NCBI GenBank assembly: GCA_902560065.1
Contig: CACEKG010000003.1
Coordinates: forward strand, 22,569-86,568
Reading direction: 5' to 3'
From: an uncultured Bacteroidota bacterium
GTDB lineage: Bacteria; Bacteroidota; Bacteroidia; Flavobacteriales; Flavobacteriaceae
Length of the DNA: 64,000 nucleotides
This document shows, in pieces, positions 17,324 to 24,955 of this stretch; within the stretch, counting starts at the first letter, position 1, and every line of letters begins with the position of its first letter. The position numbers and the translations under genes are program-made. A model generated the notes under the pieces. That model had not been told where the DNA came from, searched no databases, and saw nothing but the letters and a program-made list of their open reading frames with translations.

Positions 17324-18406
17324 TTAAAATAAGTTATCTATGCTATTTTTATCTATTGATCTTTTTGCCATTAATCCATATATTTTTACAATCTCATTAA
17401 GATTTTTAAATCTTTCATCTGTGGTTTTTCCTAATTTATATCTATAATAAATTTGCTGAACAATTACTGCTATTTTAAACAATCCAAAAACATAATAAAA
17501 AACTATATTACTTACATCCAATTTAGATTCTTTTGAATATTTAGAAACTAATTCTCCTCTATTTAGATTTCCCTCAGCAGTGGTTAAGTTAAATTTGTTT
17601 TGCTGAATATTTTCTGGATCAGTTTTATCTATCCAATAACCTAAAGATGTACCAAAATCCATTAAAGGGTCTCCTAATGTTGCCATTTCCCAATCTAATA
17701 TAGCTAAAACATGATATTTTCCATCATCTGATAAAACCAAATTATCATATTTAAAATCATTATGAATCAAAGATGAAAATTTATTTTCATGAATATTTCT
17801 TTCAAGCCATTTATAAACATAATTAATATGAGATATATCAGAAGTCTTAGATGCCAAATATCTATTAATCCATCCTTTAACCTGTCTTGAAATATATCCC
17901 TTAGGCTTTCCTATATTTTCCAATCCAGCTTTTTTATAATTTAATCTATGGATTTCTGCTAATGTAAAAATGAATTCTTTTGAAAGTTTTCTCATACCTA
18001 ATTTATCAGGTAATTGTTTTTTCGGGGTATTACCTCTTAGAATAATTCCTTTTTTACGTTCCATCAAATAAAATGGAGCCCCTATAATCTTTAAATTATC
18101 AGAATAAATATATGGTTTAGGAACTTTATTATATATTTTTTTTAGACCATTCAATATTGTATACTCTCTATTCATATCATGACCAGATTTAATATTTGCG
18201 CCAACAGGAGGCCTTCTTAACACAAAATCTTTATTATTAAAGTTTACTAAATATGTCAAATTTGAAAACCCTGATGGAAATTGAGATATATTAATTATCC
18301 CTTCAATTAAATTTAATTCATTTTTAAGAAAGGTTTTTAAACTATTCTCATCAAAACCTTCATTAGGTCTTATCTGTGTAGGCTGATCAAGATTGGTTAA
18401 AGCCAT
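17324..18406 (-). CDS. APH-family kinase, ACAD10/11 N-terminal-like (4-hydroxyacyl-CoA kinase candidate)
   Basis: The 360-residue protein has a complete aminoglycoside-phosphotransferase fold: FVLRRPPVGA at 61-70 (ATP-binding region), MERKKGIILRG, catalytic-loop HNDFKYDN at 215-222 with Asp217, and LDWEMATLGDPLMDFG from 237 (metal-binding Asp). This set is typical of the kinase domain fused to an acyl-CoA dehydrogenase in ACAD10/ACAD11 and of LvaA of the Pseudomonas levulinate pathway, which phosphorylate 4-hydroxyacyl-CoA. It abuts the dehydratase gene with no gap. Antibiotic resistance is unlikely given the context. The specific substrate is inferred. Confidence 0.82.
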   Translation of the reverse strand: MALTNLDQPTQIRPNEGFDENSLKTFLKNELNLIEGIINISQFPSGFSNLTYLVNFNNKDFVLRRPPVGANIKSGHDMNREYTILNGLKKIYNKVPKPYIYSDNLKIIGAPFYLMERKKGIILRGNTPKKQLPDKLGMRKLSKEFIFTLAEIHRLNYKKAGLENIGKPKGYISRQVKGWINRYLASKTSDISHINYVYKWLERNIHENKFSSLIHNDFKYDNLVLSDDGKYHVLAILDWEMATLGDPLMDFGTSLGYWIDKTDPENIQQNKFNLTTAEGNLNRGELVSKYSKESKLDVSNIVFYYVFGLFKIAVIVQQIYYRYKLGKTTDERFKNLNEIVKIYGLMAKRSIDKNSIDNLF

Positions 18407-19918
18407 TTATTTTACATTAAAAACTCTTTCAAAATAATCTCCAAGCTCATCAACTATTTCTTTCTTGTCATCTTCTATCTCTATACCAGCTAAAATTTTT
18501 GCTAATCTTTTTTTATATTCAAGCTGCATCATTCTACCAATTTGAATTCTTTGTGCTTGAGGTGAACCTGCCCCATGGACGCTTTCGGTTAAATATCCAA
18601 CAGCATTTCTGCCCATGGTCATATTCTCAATTAAACGTAAAATTCTTATTCTTTCTTCAGAAGAAAACTTAGAGTTACCTCTTAAATATTTATGTAATAA
18701 TTTTCCAATCTTTGGATGATTCAAATCTTGTTCTGAAGGTAAAGTAGTAACAAAACCACCAGCCAAATCTTGAGCGATTTGAGACACCTCAAAAGGTAAT
18801 TTAGTCACATGATGCTTGCAAACATTTGACAACATATCGTCACACTGAAAACAACCAGATTTAGTTTTAAAGCCTTGATAGGATGATGCTATTCCTGTAG
18901 CATATATCGTTTCATTTAGGTGAGACATTTGAACCAGTTTATCTTTAATATGAGAAGATTTTTCAACTCCATTAAATTCAGCAATTGAAGCTGCTGCGCC
19001 GATTAAAACATCGCCTACACCTGACTTACAAACATAACTTCGTCTATGATATGTTGTGAACCTTTCAACTAACATAGCAGCAAAATCATATTCTCCATCC
19101 ATGAAAATATTCTTATTTTCAATAAAAACATTTTCAAAAATCACCATAGCTTCTTGTCCTCCAAATTCCTTATTTCCAACATCTATAGAACCTTCTTCCA
19201 TGCTTCTTGTATCACATGATTGTCTGCCATATATATAAGTTATACCCTTTGAAGAAACTGGAACTGCTCCAACTATTGCATATTTTTTATCCTCTTCTAA
19301 TAATCTCATTGTTGGCATGATCATTAACCAGTGAGAATTAATACAACCTGTTTGATGAGCTTTAGCTCCTGAAATATATACTCCTTTAGAAGTCCTCTTT
19401 GTTACATGAACAAACATGTCCGGATCAACTTGTTGACTTGGCCCTAAACTTCTATCCCCTTTAACATCTGTCATTGCGCCACCTAAAACAAAATTATATT
19501 TATGCATTAAGGTTAAAAAACTAATCAATTTTTGATGATAATTTGTTCCATTTCTTTCATCCATTTCAAATGTCACAGAATAAAGTGAATTAAAAGCATC
19601 CATTCCAACACATCTTTGAAAGCATGTTCCAGTGAGTTGTCCTAATTTTCGTTGCATTTTATTTTGAAGAACAAGATCTTTAGAGCTTGTACAAATATGA
19701 AGAAATCTACTAATCCTTTCCCCTGTAAAAGGAGAAATTACACTTGCTAATTCAGGATCCGAAACAGCAAGGTCATATGTTTTAGCTATTGCATTAATAG
19801 AGGGGCGAATCATATCATGATCAACTGGCTCTTTAATTTTATTTCCAAAAAGATAAACATTTAGATTTCTATTTCTTATGGACTCGATATAAGATTTTCC
19901 ATCAATTATTTTTTTCAT
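18407..19918 (-). CDS. 4-hydroxybutyryl-CoA dehydratase (AbfD) family protein
   Basis: The 503-residue protein aligns end to end, from memory, with Clostridium AbfD, which dehydrates 4-hydroxybutyryl-CoA to crotonyl-CoA by a ketyl-radical mechanism using FAD and a [4Fe-4S] cluster. Cluster ligands are visible: Cys99 and Cys103 in TCFQRCVGMDAFN, His291 and Cys297 in YHRRSYVCKSGVGD. The C-terminal TESVHGAGSPQAQRI carries the conserved Glu445. The His-to-Cys spacing is one residue shorter than I recall for the clostridial enzyme. The related HpaB hydroxylases lack these ligands, so a flavin hydroxylase is less likely. It lies directly between the kinase and ACAD11-type genes. Confidence 0.88.
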   Translation of the reverse strand: MKKIIDGKSYIESIRNRNLNVYLFGNKIKEPVDHDMIRPSINAIAKTYDLAVSDPELASVISPFTGERISRFLHICTSSKDLVLQNKMQRKLGQLTGTCFQRCVGMDAFNSLYSVTFEMDERNGTNYHQKLISFLTLMHKYNFVLGGAMTDVKGDRSLGPSQQVDPDMFVHVTKRTSKGVYISGAKAHQTGCINSHWLMIMPTMRLLEEDKKYAIVGAVPVSSKGITYIYGRQSCDTRSMEEGSIDVGNKEFGGQEAMVIFENVFIENKNIFMDGEYDFAAMLVERFTTYHRRSYVCKSGVGDVLIGAAASIAEFNGVEKSSHIKDKLVQMSHLNETIYATGIASSYQGFKTKSGCFQCDDMLSNVCKHHVTKLPFEVSQIAQDLAGGFVTTLPSEQDLNHPKIGKLLHKYLRGNSKFSSEERIRILRLIENMTMGRNAVGYLTESVHGAGSPQAQRIQIGRMMQLEYKKRLAKILAGIEIEDDKKEIVDELGDYFERVFNVK

Positions 19919-19935
19919 ATTTTACCTTGATTCAA

Positions 19936-21114
19936 TTATGAATTATATAATTTTAATATACTTCTTGCTAAACGACTCTTATGAACTTCGTCGGCACCAT
20001 CATAAATTCTAGCAGCTCTTTCATGTCTATAATATGATGCTAATATTATATCATCTGTGACTCCCAGAGCTCCATGAACTTGAATTGCATAATCAACTAC
20101 TTTTTGAAGGACATTAGCACAATAAAACTTTATAATAGAAATTTCTGAACGACTTTTATAAGATCCATTTTTATCAATTTTTTCTGCAGCATCTTTTACA
20201 AGAAGTCTTGCTGCATTAATTTCTGCTCTACATTCTGCAATCCAATTTTGAATTGTTTGTTTATCAGCTAATTTTTTTCCATGAGATATTTCTCTTGAAA
20301 CAGCTCTTTTACACATTAAGTCAAATGACCGTTCACAAATCCCTATCCATCGCATACAATGATGAATTCTTCCCGGACCTAATCTTTTCTGAGCTATTGA
20401 AAAACCCTCTCCATCTCCACCTAAAACATTAGAAGAAGATACTTTACAGTTATTAAATTTAATTTCAGAATGACTCTCCCATCCTCCACCAGGATGACCC
20501 ATTATTTGTACATTTCTTACAAATTCCAATCCATCGGTATCTGTTGGAATAATTATTTGACTAGCTCTTTTATGTTGATTATCTTCCTCGGGCTTAGTTA
20601 TTAGCATAACAATAACAAATGAGGATCCATCAAAACCTGATGTAAACCATTTATGACCATTAATTATATAATTTTCACCTTCTTTTTTAGCAATTGTACC
20701 CATTTTTACAGGGTTTGAACCTGCATAGTTTGGTTCAGTCATTGCAAAACAACTTCTTGTTTTTCCCTCTAAAAGAGGATATAAATATTTTTCTTTTTGT
20801 TCGTTAGTGCCAAATTCAATTAAAATTTCCATATTTCCAGCATCAGGAGCTTGACAATTAAAAATATAATGTCCATAAGGACTCGTTCCTAATATTTCAC
20901 TAACCTCTCCATGCTGCTGAAGACTCAATCCAAGTCCACCATATTCCTTAGGGATTTGAGGAAGCCACAATCCCATATCTTTAACTTTTTCTCTTAATTC
21001 ATTTAACTTTGGAAGCTTTTCTTCCCACCCTACATTTATAATCCAGGGTTCTAAAGAAAACAATTCTTCTTCTACTAGCTTTTTTATTTTTATTTTAATT
21101 TTTTCAAAATCCAT
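19936..21114 (-). CDS. ACAD10/11-type acyl-CoA dehydrogenase
   Basis: The 392-residue protein carries signatures of the ACAD10/ACAD11 dehydrogenase domain: NCQAPDAGNMEIL at 86-98, CFAMTEP at 122-128, RLGPGRIHHCMR at 244-255 and RIYDGADEVH at 369-378. In that last block Asp stands where most ACADs have the Glu of YEGT. ACAD11 and the bacterial LvaC process 4-phosphoacyl-CoA with loss of phosphate. Its natural partner, the APH kinase, is two genes downstream rather than fused. It is followed by the AbfD gene with a 17-base gap. Confidence 0.86.
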   Translation of the reverse strand: MDFEKIKIKIKKLVEEELFSLEPWIINVGWEEKLPKLNELREKVKDMGLWLPQIPKEYGGLGLSLQQHGEVSEILGTSPYGHYIFNCQAPDAGNMEILIEFGTNEQKEKYLYPLLEGKTRSCFAMTEPNYAGSNPVKMGTIAKKEGENYIINGHKWFTSGFDGSSFVIVMLITKPEEDNQHKRASQIIIPTDTDGLEFVRNVQIMGHPGGGWESHSEIKFNNCKVSSSNVLGGDGEGFSIAQKRLGPGRIHHCMRWIGICERSFDLMCKRAVSREISHGKKLADKQTIQNWIAECRAEINAARLLVKDAAEKIDKNGSYKSRSEISIIKFYCANVLQKVVDYAIQVHGALGVTDDIILASYYRHERAARIYDGADEVHKSRLARSILKLYNS

Positions 21115-21121
21115 ACCTTTT

Positions 21122-21904
21122 CTATTTACCTAAAAAATTGGGTTTACGTTTCTCTACAAAAGCTGTCACTCCCTCTTTTAAATCATGACTTCCAAAAGCT
21201 AAAATTTGTCTTTCTGCTTCATAAGCAATAGTTTTTTTTAAATCATTATTCATTGAATAAAAAATATCTTGTTTTGTAATTCCAATCGCTAAAGTTGGTT
21301 TTTCAGCTAATTTTGAGGCCCATTTTTGAGCTTGACTTAAAATATTATTTGTTTCTACAATCTTATTTGTTAATCCTAATTTTAAACATTCATCTCCAAA
21401 TATTTTTTCCCCACTTGTAGCAATTTCTAATGCTTTACTATAACCTACCTGACGAGACAATAGCCAACTTGCGCCACCATCAGGTCCTAAACCTATATTA
21501 ATAAATGCAAATAAAATAGCACTTTCAGAACTCATTACTCTAAAATCACATGCTAAAGCAAAAGATGCTCCAACCCCAGCTGCAGTTCCATTAATAGCTC
21601 CAATTATAGGCTTCTTTAAATCAAAAAATTTACCCATAAGAGGTTGATATTGATCAATTAAGTAATCTCTTCTTTGTTCAGGAGTAGCTTTCTGAGCAAA
21701 AACACTCATATCTGCTCCAGCACAAAATCCCTTTCCTGAACCAGTTAAAACTACTGACCTTACATCTTGATCATTTGAAGCTTTATTTAATGAATCCAAT
21801 ATTCCATCAACTAAATCTTGATTAACTGCGTTGTAGCGATCTGGTCTATTCAAAGTTATTGTAGCTACAGAATCTTTTACCTCATATATAACTGCTTGTT
21901 CCAT
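21122..21904 (-). CDS. Enoyl-CoA hydratase/isomerase family protein
   Basis: The 260-residue crotonase has ITLNRPDRYNAVNQDL, the oxyanion-hole segment GKGFCAGADMSVF and NGTAAGVGASFALACDFRV, then GLGPDGGASWLLSRQVG. The Asp in GPDGG, where classical hydratases have a catalytic Glu, is a feature of PaaG-type isomerases, so a double-bond shift is as likely as hydration. It is embedded in the catabolic operon, 5-7 bases from its neighbours. Confidence 0.9.
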   Translation of the reverse strand: MEQAVIYEVKDSVATITLNRPDRYNAVNQDLVDGILDSLNKASNDQDVRSVVLTGSGKGFCAGADMSVFAQKATPEQRRDYLIDQYQPLMGKFFDLKKPIIGAINGTAAGVGASFALACDFRVMSSESAILFAFINIGLGPDGGASWLLSRQVGYSKALEIATSGEKIFGDECLKLGLTNKIVETNNILSQAQKWASKLAEKPTLAIGITKQDIFYSMNNDLKKTIAYEAERQILAFGSHDLKEGVTAFVEKRKPNFLGK

Positions 21905-21909
21905 AAATA

Positions 21910-22395
21910 TTATTTATTGTAAGCTAAAGCTAAAAACTCCGCTATGCAAGCAGGTTTTTCTTCTCCTTTTAGCTCGATTATTACTTTTAATTTGAATTTC
22001 GCTCCTGAAGGATTTGAATTAAATTCTAATAAAGAAAGTCTTCCCCTATAAAAAGATCCTGCAGGAGTAGCATTAGTAAAACGAACTTTGTCAAGTCCAT
22101 AATTTATAAACATTCCTATATTATTTACTTCATAACTTTCATACATTAGTTTTGAACACATTGATAACATAAGAAAACCATGTGCTATAGTCGTTTTATA
22201 GGGAGATTCTTTAATACAACGATCTATATCAAGATGAATCCATTGCAAATCTTCAGTGACTTCAGCAAAAACATTAATTTTTTCCTGAGTAATTTCAAAC
22301 CACTCTGTTAATCCTAGTTCTTTTCCTAGACTATTTTCAAGTTCAATGATCGAATTAAATTTTGACTTATAAGCTTTATCTGTTTTTGATTCCAT
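21910..22395 (-). CDS. MaoC/NodN-like dehydratase
   Basis: The 161-residue single hotdog protein has the hydratase-2 active-site pattern TEDLQWIHLD (catalytic Asp and His) and TIAHGFLMLSM. MaoC-like enzymes hydrate trans-2-enoyl-CoA to the (R)-3-hydroxyacyl-CoA. NodN-type short forms are common in Bacteroidota beta-oxidation-like operons. It is placed between an SDR gene and the crotonase gene, with gaps of 12 and 5 bases. Confidence 0.87.
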   Translation of the reverse strand: MESKTDKAYKSKFNSIIELENSLGKELGLTEWFEITQEKINVFAEVTEDLQWIHLDIDRCIKESPYKTTIAHGFLMLSMCSKLMYESYEVNNIGMFINYGLDKVRFTNATPAGSFYRGRLSLLEFNSNPSGAKFKLKVIIELKGEEKPACIAEFLALAYNK

Positions 22396-22407
22396 AAAAA
22401 AATAATT

Positions 22408-23184
22408 TTAGATTGTCATATGACCTCCATCAGCTGTATAAATACCCCCAGTAGTATAACTTGCCGCTGAAGAAGATAAGTAAACTGCCAAACCACTCAT
22501 TTCAATGGGTTCTGCTACTCTTCCTGCTGGCAAGTGTTTTTCAATTTGTTTTTTTAATTTTTCATTCTGCCATAATGCTGAACTAAATTTTGTTTTTATT
22601 AATCCAGGACATATTGCATTAGAACGAATTCCATGTTTTCCCCATTCTTTTGCTTGGACTTGGGTTAACATAATTAATGCAGCTTTTGTAATACTATATA
22701 GCCCTAGACCAAAGCTTGGTTTTAAACCCTCAACTGAAGCTATATTAACAACAGCTCCTTGTTTATCTTTTTTTAAATATGGAAAACATAAATTACTAAG
22801 ATCAAAAGCAGCTTTAAGATTTACATTTAACATCTTATCATAAACTTCGCTACTAATGTTTTCAATAGAATTATGCACAGGATTAATAGCAGCATTATTA
22901 ATTAATATGTCTATTCTTCCGTAAATATCTATTGTTTTTTTTACTAAATCCTTTCTCTGATTTTCATCTCCAACGTGACATTCATATGGAAAAACCTTTA
23001 ATCCTTCAACTAATAATTCTTTAGCAACTATATCCAATGATTCTTGAGATCTACTACTAATCACAACTTTTGCTCCATATTCTGCTAATCCTCGTGCAAT
23101 AGAAAGTCCTATGCCTTTACTAGCCCCTGTGACAATTGCCACTTTACCTGCTAATTCAAAAAGATTTCTTGTACTCTCTTTCAT
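22408..23184 (-). CDS. SDR family oxidoreductase
   Basis: The 258-residue classical short-chain dehydrogenase has the cofactor motif VTGASKGIG near 19-27, NNAAIN, active-site Ser in NIASVEG and YSITK (Tyr-x3-Lys), and a C-terminal TADGGHMTI. The residue after the second strand (SSRS) suggests NADP preference. In this operon it could act on a 3- or 4-hydroxy/keto-acyl-CoA; LvaD, which reduces levulinyl-CoA, is also an SDR, but sequence alone does not assign it. Confidence 0.9.
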   Translation of the reverse strand: MKESTRNLFELAGKVAIVTGASKGIGLSIARGLAEYGAKVVISSRSQESLDIVAKELLVEGLKVFPYECHVGDENQRKDLVKKTIDIYGRIDILINNAAINPVHNSIENISSEVYDKMLNVNLKAAFDLSNLCFPYLKKDKQGAVVNIASVEGLKPSFGLGLYSITKAALIMLTQVQAKEWGKHGIRSNAICPGLIKTKFSSALWQNEKLKKQIEKHLPAGRVAEPIEMSGLAVYLSSSAASYTTGGIYTADGGHMTI

Positions 23185-23187
23185 TTC

Positions 23188-23931
23188 TTACATTGGCATT
23201 GCACCCCCATTTGCATGTAGAGTTATTCCTGATATAAACCCTGCTTCTTTTGAAGCTAAAAACAAATATGTATATCCCATATCTTCAGGCGTTCCTATTC
23301 TTCCAACAGGTATCTGAGCTATTCCCGCTTTTATGATTTCTTCAGGCATAGAATCAGACATTAATGATTTTATAAATCCTGGGGCAACTGCATTTACAGT
23401 AATTCCATATTTTCCTCCTTCTTTACATAAAGCCCTTGTAAAACCAGAAATGCCTGCTTTAGTAGCAGAATAATTTGCTTGACCAAAAGCTCCTTGAAAA
23501 GCATTAATTGAAGATGCTGAAATAATTCTTCCATATCCAGCTTCTTTCATTATAGGAAAAACTGCTTTTGTTACAATAAACATTCCTGATAGGTTAATAT
23601 TAATAACTGTATTCCATTCTTCTTCAGACATTTTCATAAAAGAACGGTCACGAATAACACCAGCATTATTTATAAGAATATCTATTTTACCATGAGCTGA
23701 AATAATTTTAGAAACAGCTTCTTCAACAGAAGATTTATTTGTTATATCAACTTTTTGAAAAAAAATTGATCCTCCGTCTTTTTCTATTTGATCTGCTGTC
23801 TGAGTTCCTTCATCCAATACATCCCACAAAGCAACTGTTGCTCCTGCTTTGCAAAAAACCTCACAGATCCCTTTTCCTATTCCACGGGCTCCTCCCGTAA
23901 TAATTGCAATTTGTCCTTCTAAGCTATACAT
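23188..23931 (-). CDS. SDR family oxidoreductase (FabG/PhaB-like)
   Basis: The 247-residue classical SDR has ITGGARGIG near 11-19, NNAGVIRD, SASSINAFQGAFGQ and YSATKAG with the catalytic Ser, Tyr and Lys. It most resembles 3-oxoacyl or acetoacetyl-CoA reductases/3-hydroxyacyl-CoA dehydrogenases; WDV after strand 2 has an acidic residue compatible with NAD(H). It starts 83 bases below the first operon gene and is followed 3 bases later by another SDR. Confidence 0.9.
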   Translation of the reverse strand: MYSLEGQIAIITGGARGIGKGICEVFCKAGATVALWDVLDEGTQTADQIEKDGGSIFFQKVDITNKSSVEEAVSKIISAHGKIDILINNAGVIRDRSFMKMSEEEWNTVININLSGMFIVTKAVFPIMKEAGYGRIISASSINAFQGAFGQANYSATKAGISGFTRALCKEGGKYGITVNAVAPGFIKSLMSDSMPEEIIKAGIAQIPVGRIGTPEDMGYTYLFLASKEAGFISGITLHANGGAMPM

Positions 23932-24014
23932 AATTAATTGATTTTTAATTTATTATTTATTTTGTATTTAACAAAACATTTCATGATATCATATTAAAAA
24001 AATGATTAATACTT

Positions 24015-24824
24015 CTATTTAAAATTATATTTTTTTAATGTATTATATAACTCCATTCTATCACCAGCTAAATGTTCTAGCCCATCAACGGGTAGAGTTA
24101 CCCCACTTATATAATCACTCATAGGGCTTGCTAAGAATGCAACTGCAAAAGCAACATCATCAGGATTGCCAAATCGTTTCATAAGATTCTTTTGTTCAGA
24201 GGCTTTTAAAAGTTTTCTTATTTCTTCAGGATACGATTCAAGACCAACTGTAGTAATAGTTCCAGGAGCAACAGTATTAACTCGAATTTTATATTCTGCC
24301 CACTCCTGTGCAAGAGATTTTGTTAAATTTTCTACACCTGCTCTTGCTGCACCAGTATGAGACATTCCAGGAAACCCTCTAGAAATATTTGCAGTAATAT
24401 TAATAATTACACCTTTTTTTTGGGGAATAAAAAAATTATTTCCAATAGTATGACACATATTAAAAGTCCCATTTAAATTATTGTTGATTACGGCGTTCCA
24501 TCCTTTTGGAGACATTGTTTTAACAGTTGAGGGAAATTGACCTCCCGCATTATTTATCAAAACATCAACCATTTTAAATTTATTTTTTAGCCAATCAGAA
24601 AATTTATTTAATGATTCTAAATCTCTAATATCACATTGGTGTCCATAAGATTTTCCATATGAAGATAATTCTTTTACAGCCTTTTTTATTTGAGACTCTG
24701 ACCTTGAAGCAATTATAACTTTAGCTCCCAACTTAAGAAATAGTTTAGAAATTGAAAAACCAATACCGCTTCTTCCTCCTGTAACAATAACAATTTTATT
24801 TAAAAAAAGATCTGAGCTAAACAT
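24015..24824 (-). CDS. PECR/DECR-like SDR (enoyl-CoA reductase candidate)
   Basis: The 269-residue SDR lacks the usual Tyr-x3-Lys: the site reads SHTGAARAGVENLTK. This, with NNAGGQF and SLAQEWAEYKIRVNTVAPG, is the pattern of peroxisomal trans-2-enoyl-CoA reductase (PECR) and 2,4-dienoyl-CoA reductases. A reduction of an enoyl- or dienoyl-CoA intermediate is therefore likely. It is the first gene of the ten-gene minus-strand operon, with the TonB receptor terminator just upstream. Confidence 0.85.
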   Translation of the reverse strand: MFSSDLFLNKIVIVTGGRSGIGFSISKLFLKLGAKVIIASRSESQIKKAVKELSSYGKSYGHQCDIRDLESLNKFSDWLKNKFKMVDVLINNAGGQFPSTVKTMSPKGWNAVINNNLNGTFNMCHTIGNNFFIPQKKGVIINITANISRGFPGMSHTGAARAGVENLTKSLAQEWAEYKIRVNTVAPGTITTVGLESYPEEIRKLLKASEQKNLMKRFGNPDDVAFAVAFLASPMSDYISGVTLPVDGLEHLAGDRMELYNTLKKYNFK

Positions 24825-24900
24825 TTTTAATGCAATAAAGGTAAATTTAAGTAATTCTTTATATCTAATTAAGAAGTAGTTTTTTAAATACCCCTATTTT

Positions 24901-24938
24901 AAAAAAAAAAGGGTAACCGCTCTCACGATTACCCTTTT
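24901..24938 (-). terminator. Terminator of the TonB receptor gene
   Basis: AAAAGGGTAA and TTACCCTTTT flank a 12-base loop; on the minus strand a U-run of ten follows. It lies 18 bases beyond the receptor stop codon and separates that transcript from the catabolic operon. Confidence 0.85.
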
Positions 24939-24955
24939 AGTATTAAAGTATGAAA

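Noticed and set aside
17324..18406. Aminoglycoside resistance gene
   Set aside because: The kinase fold matches, but sequence features and acyl-CoA context point to the ACAD10/11-type kinase.
18407..19918. Annotation as 4-hydroxyphenylacetate 3-monooxygenase (HpaB)
   Set aside because: HpaB enzymes lack the Cys99/Cys103/His291/Cys297 cluster ligands seen here.
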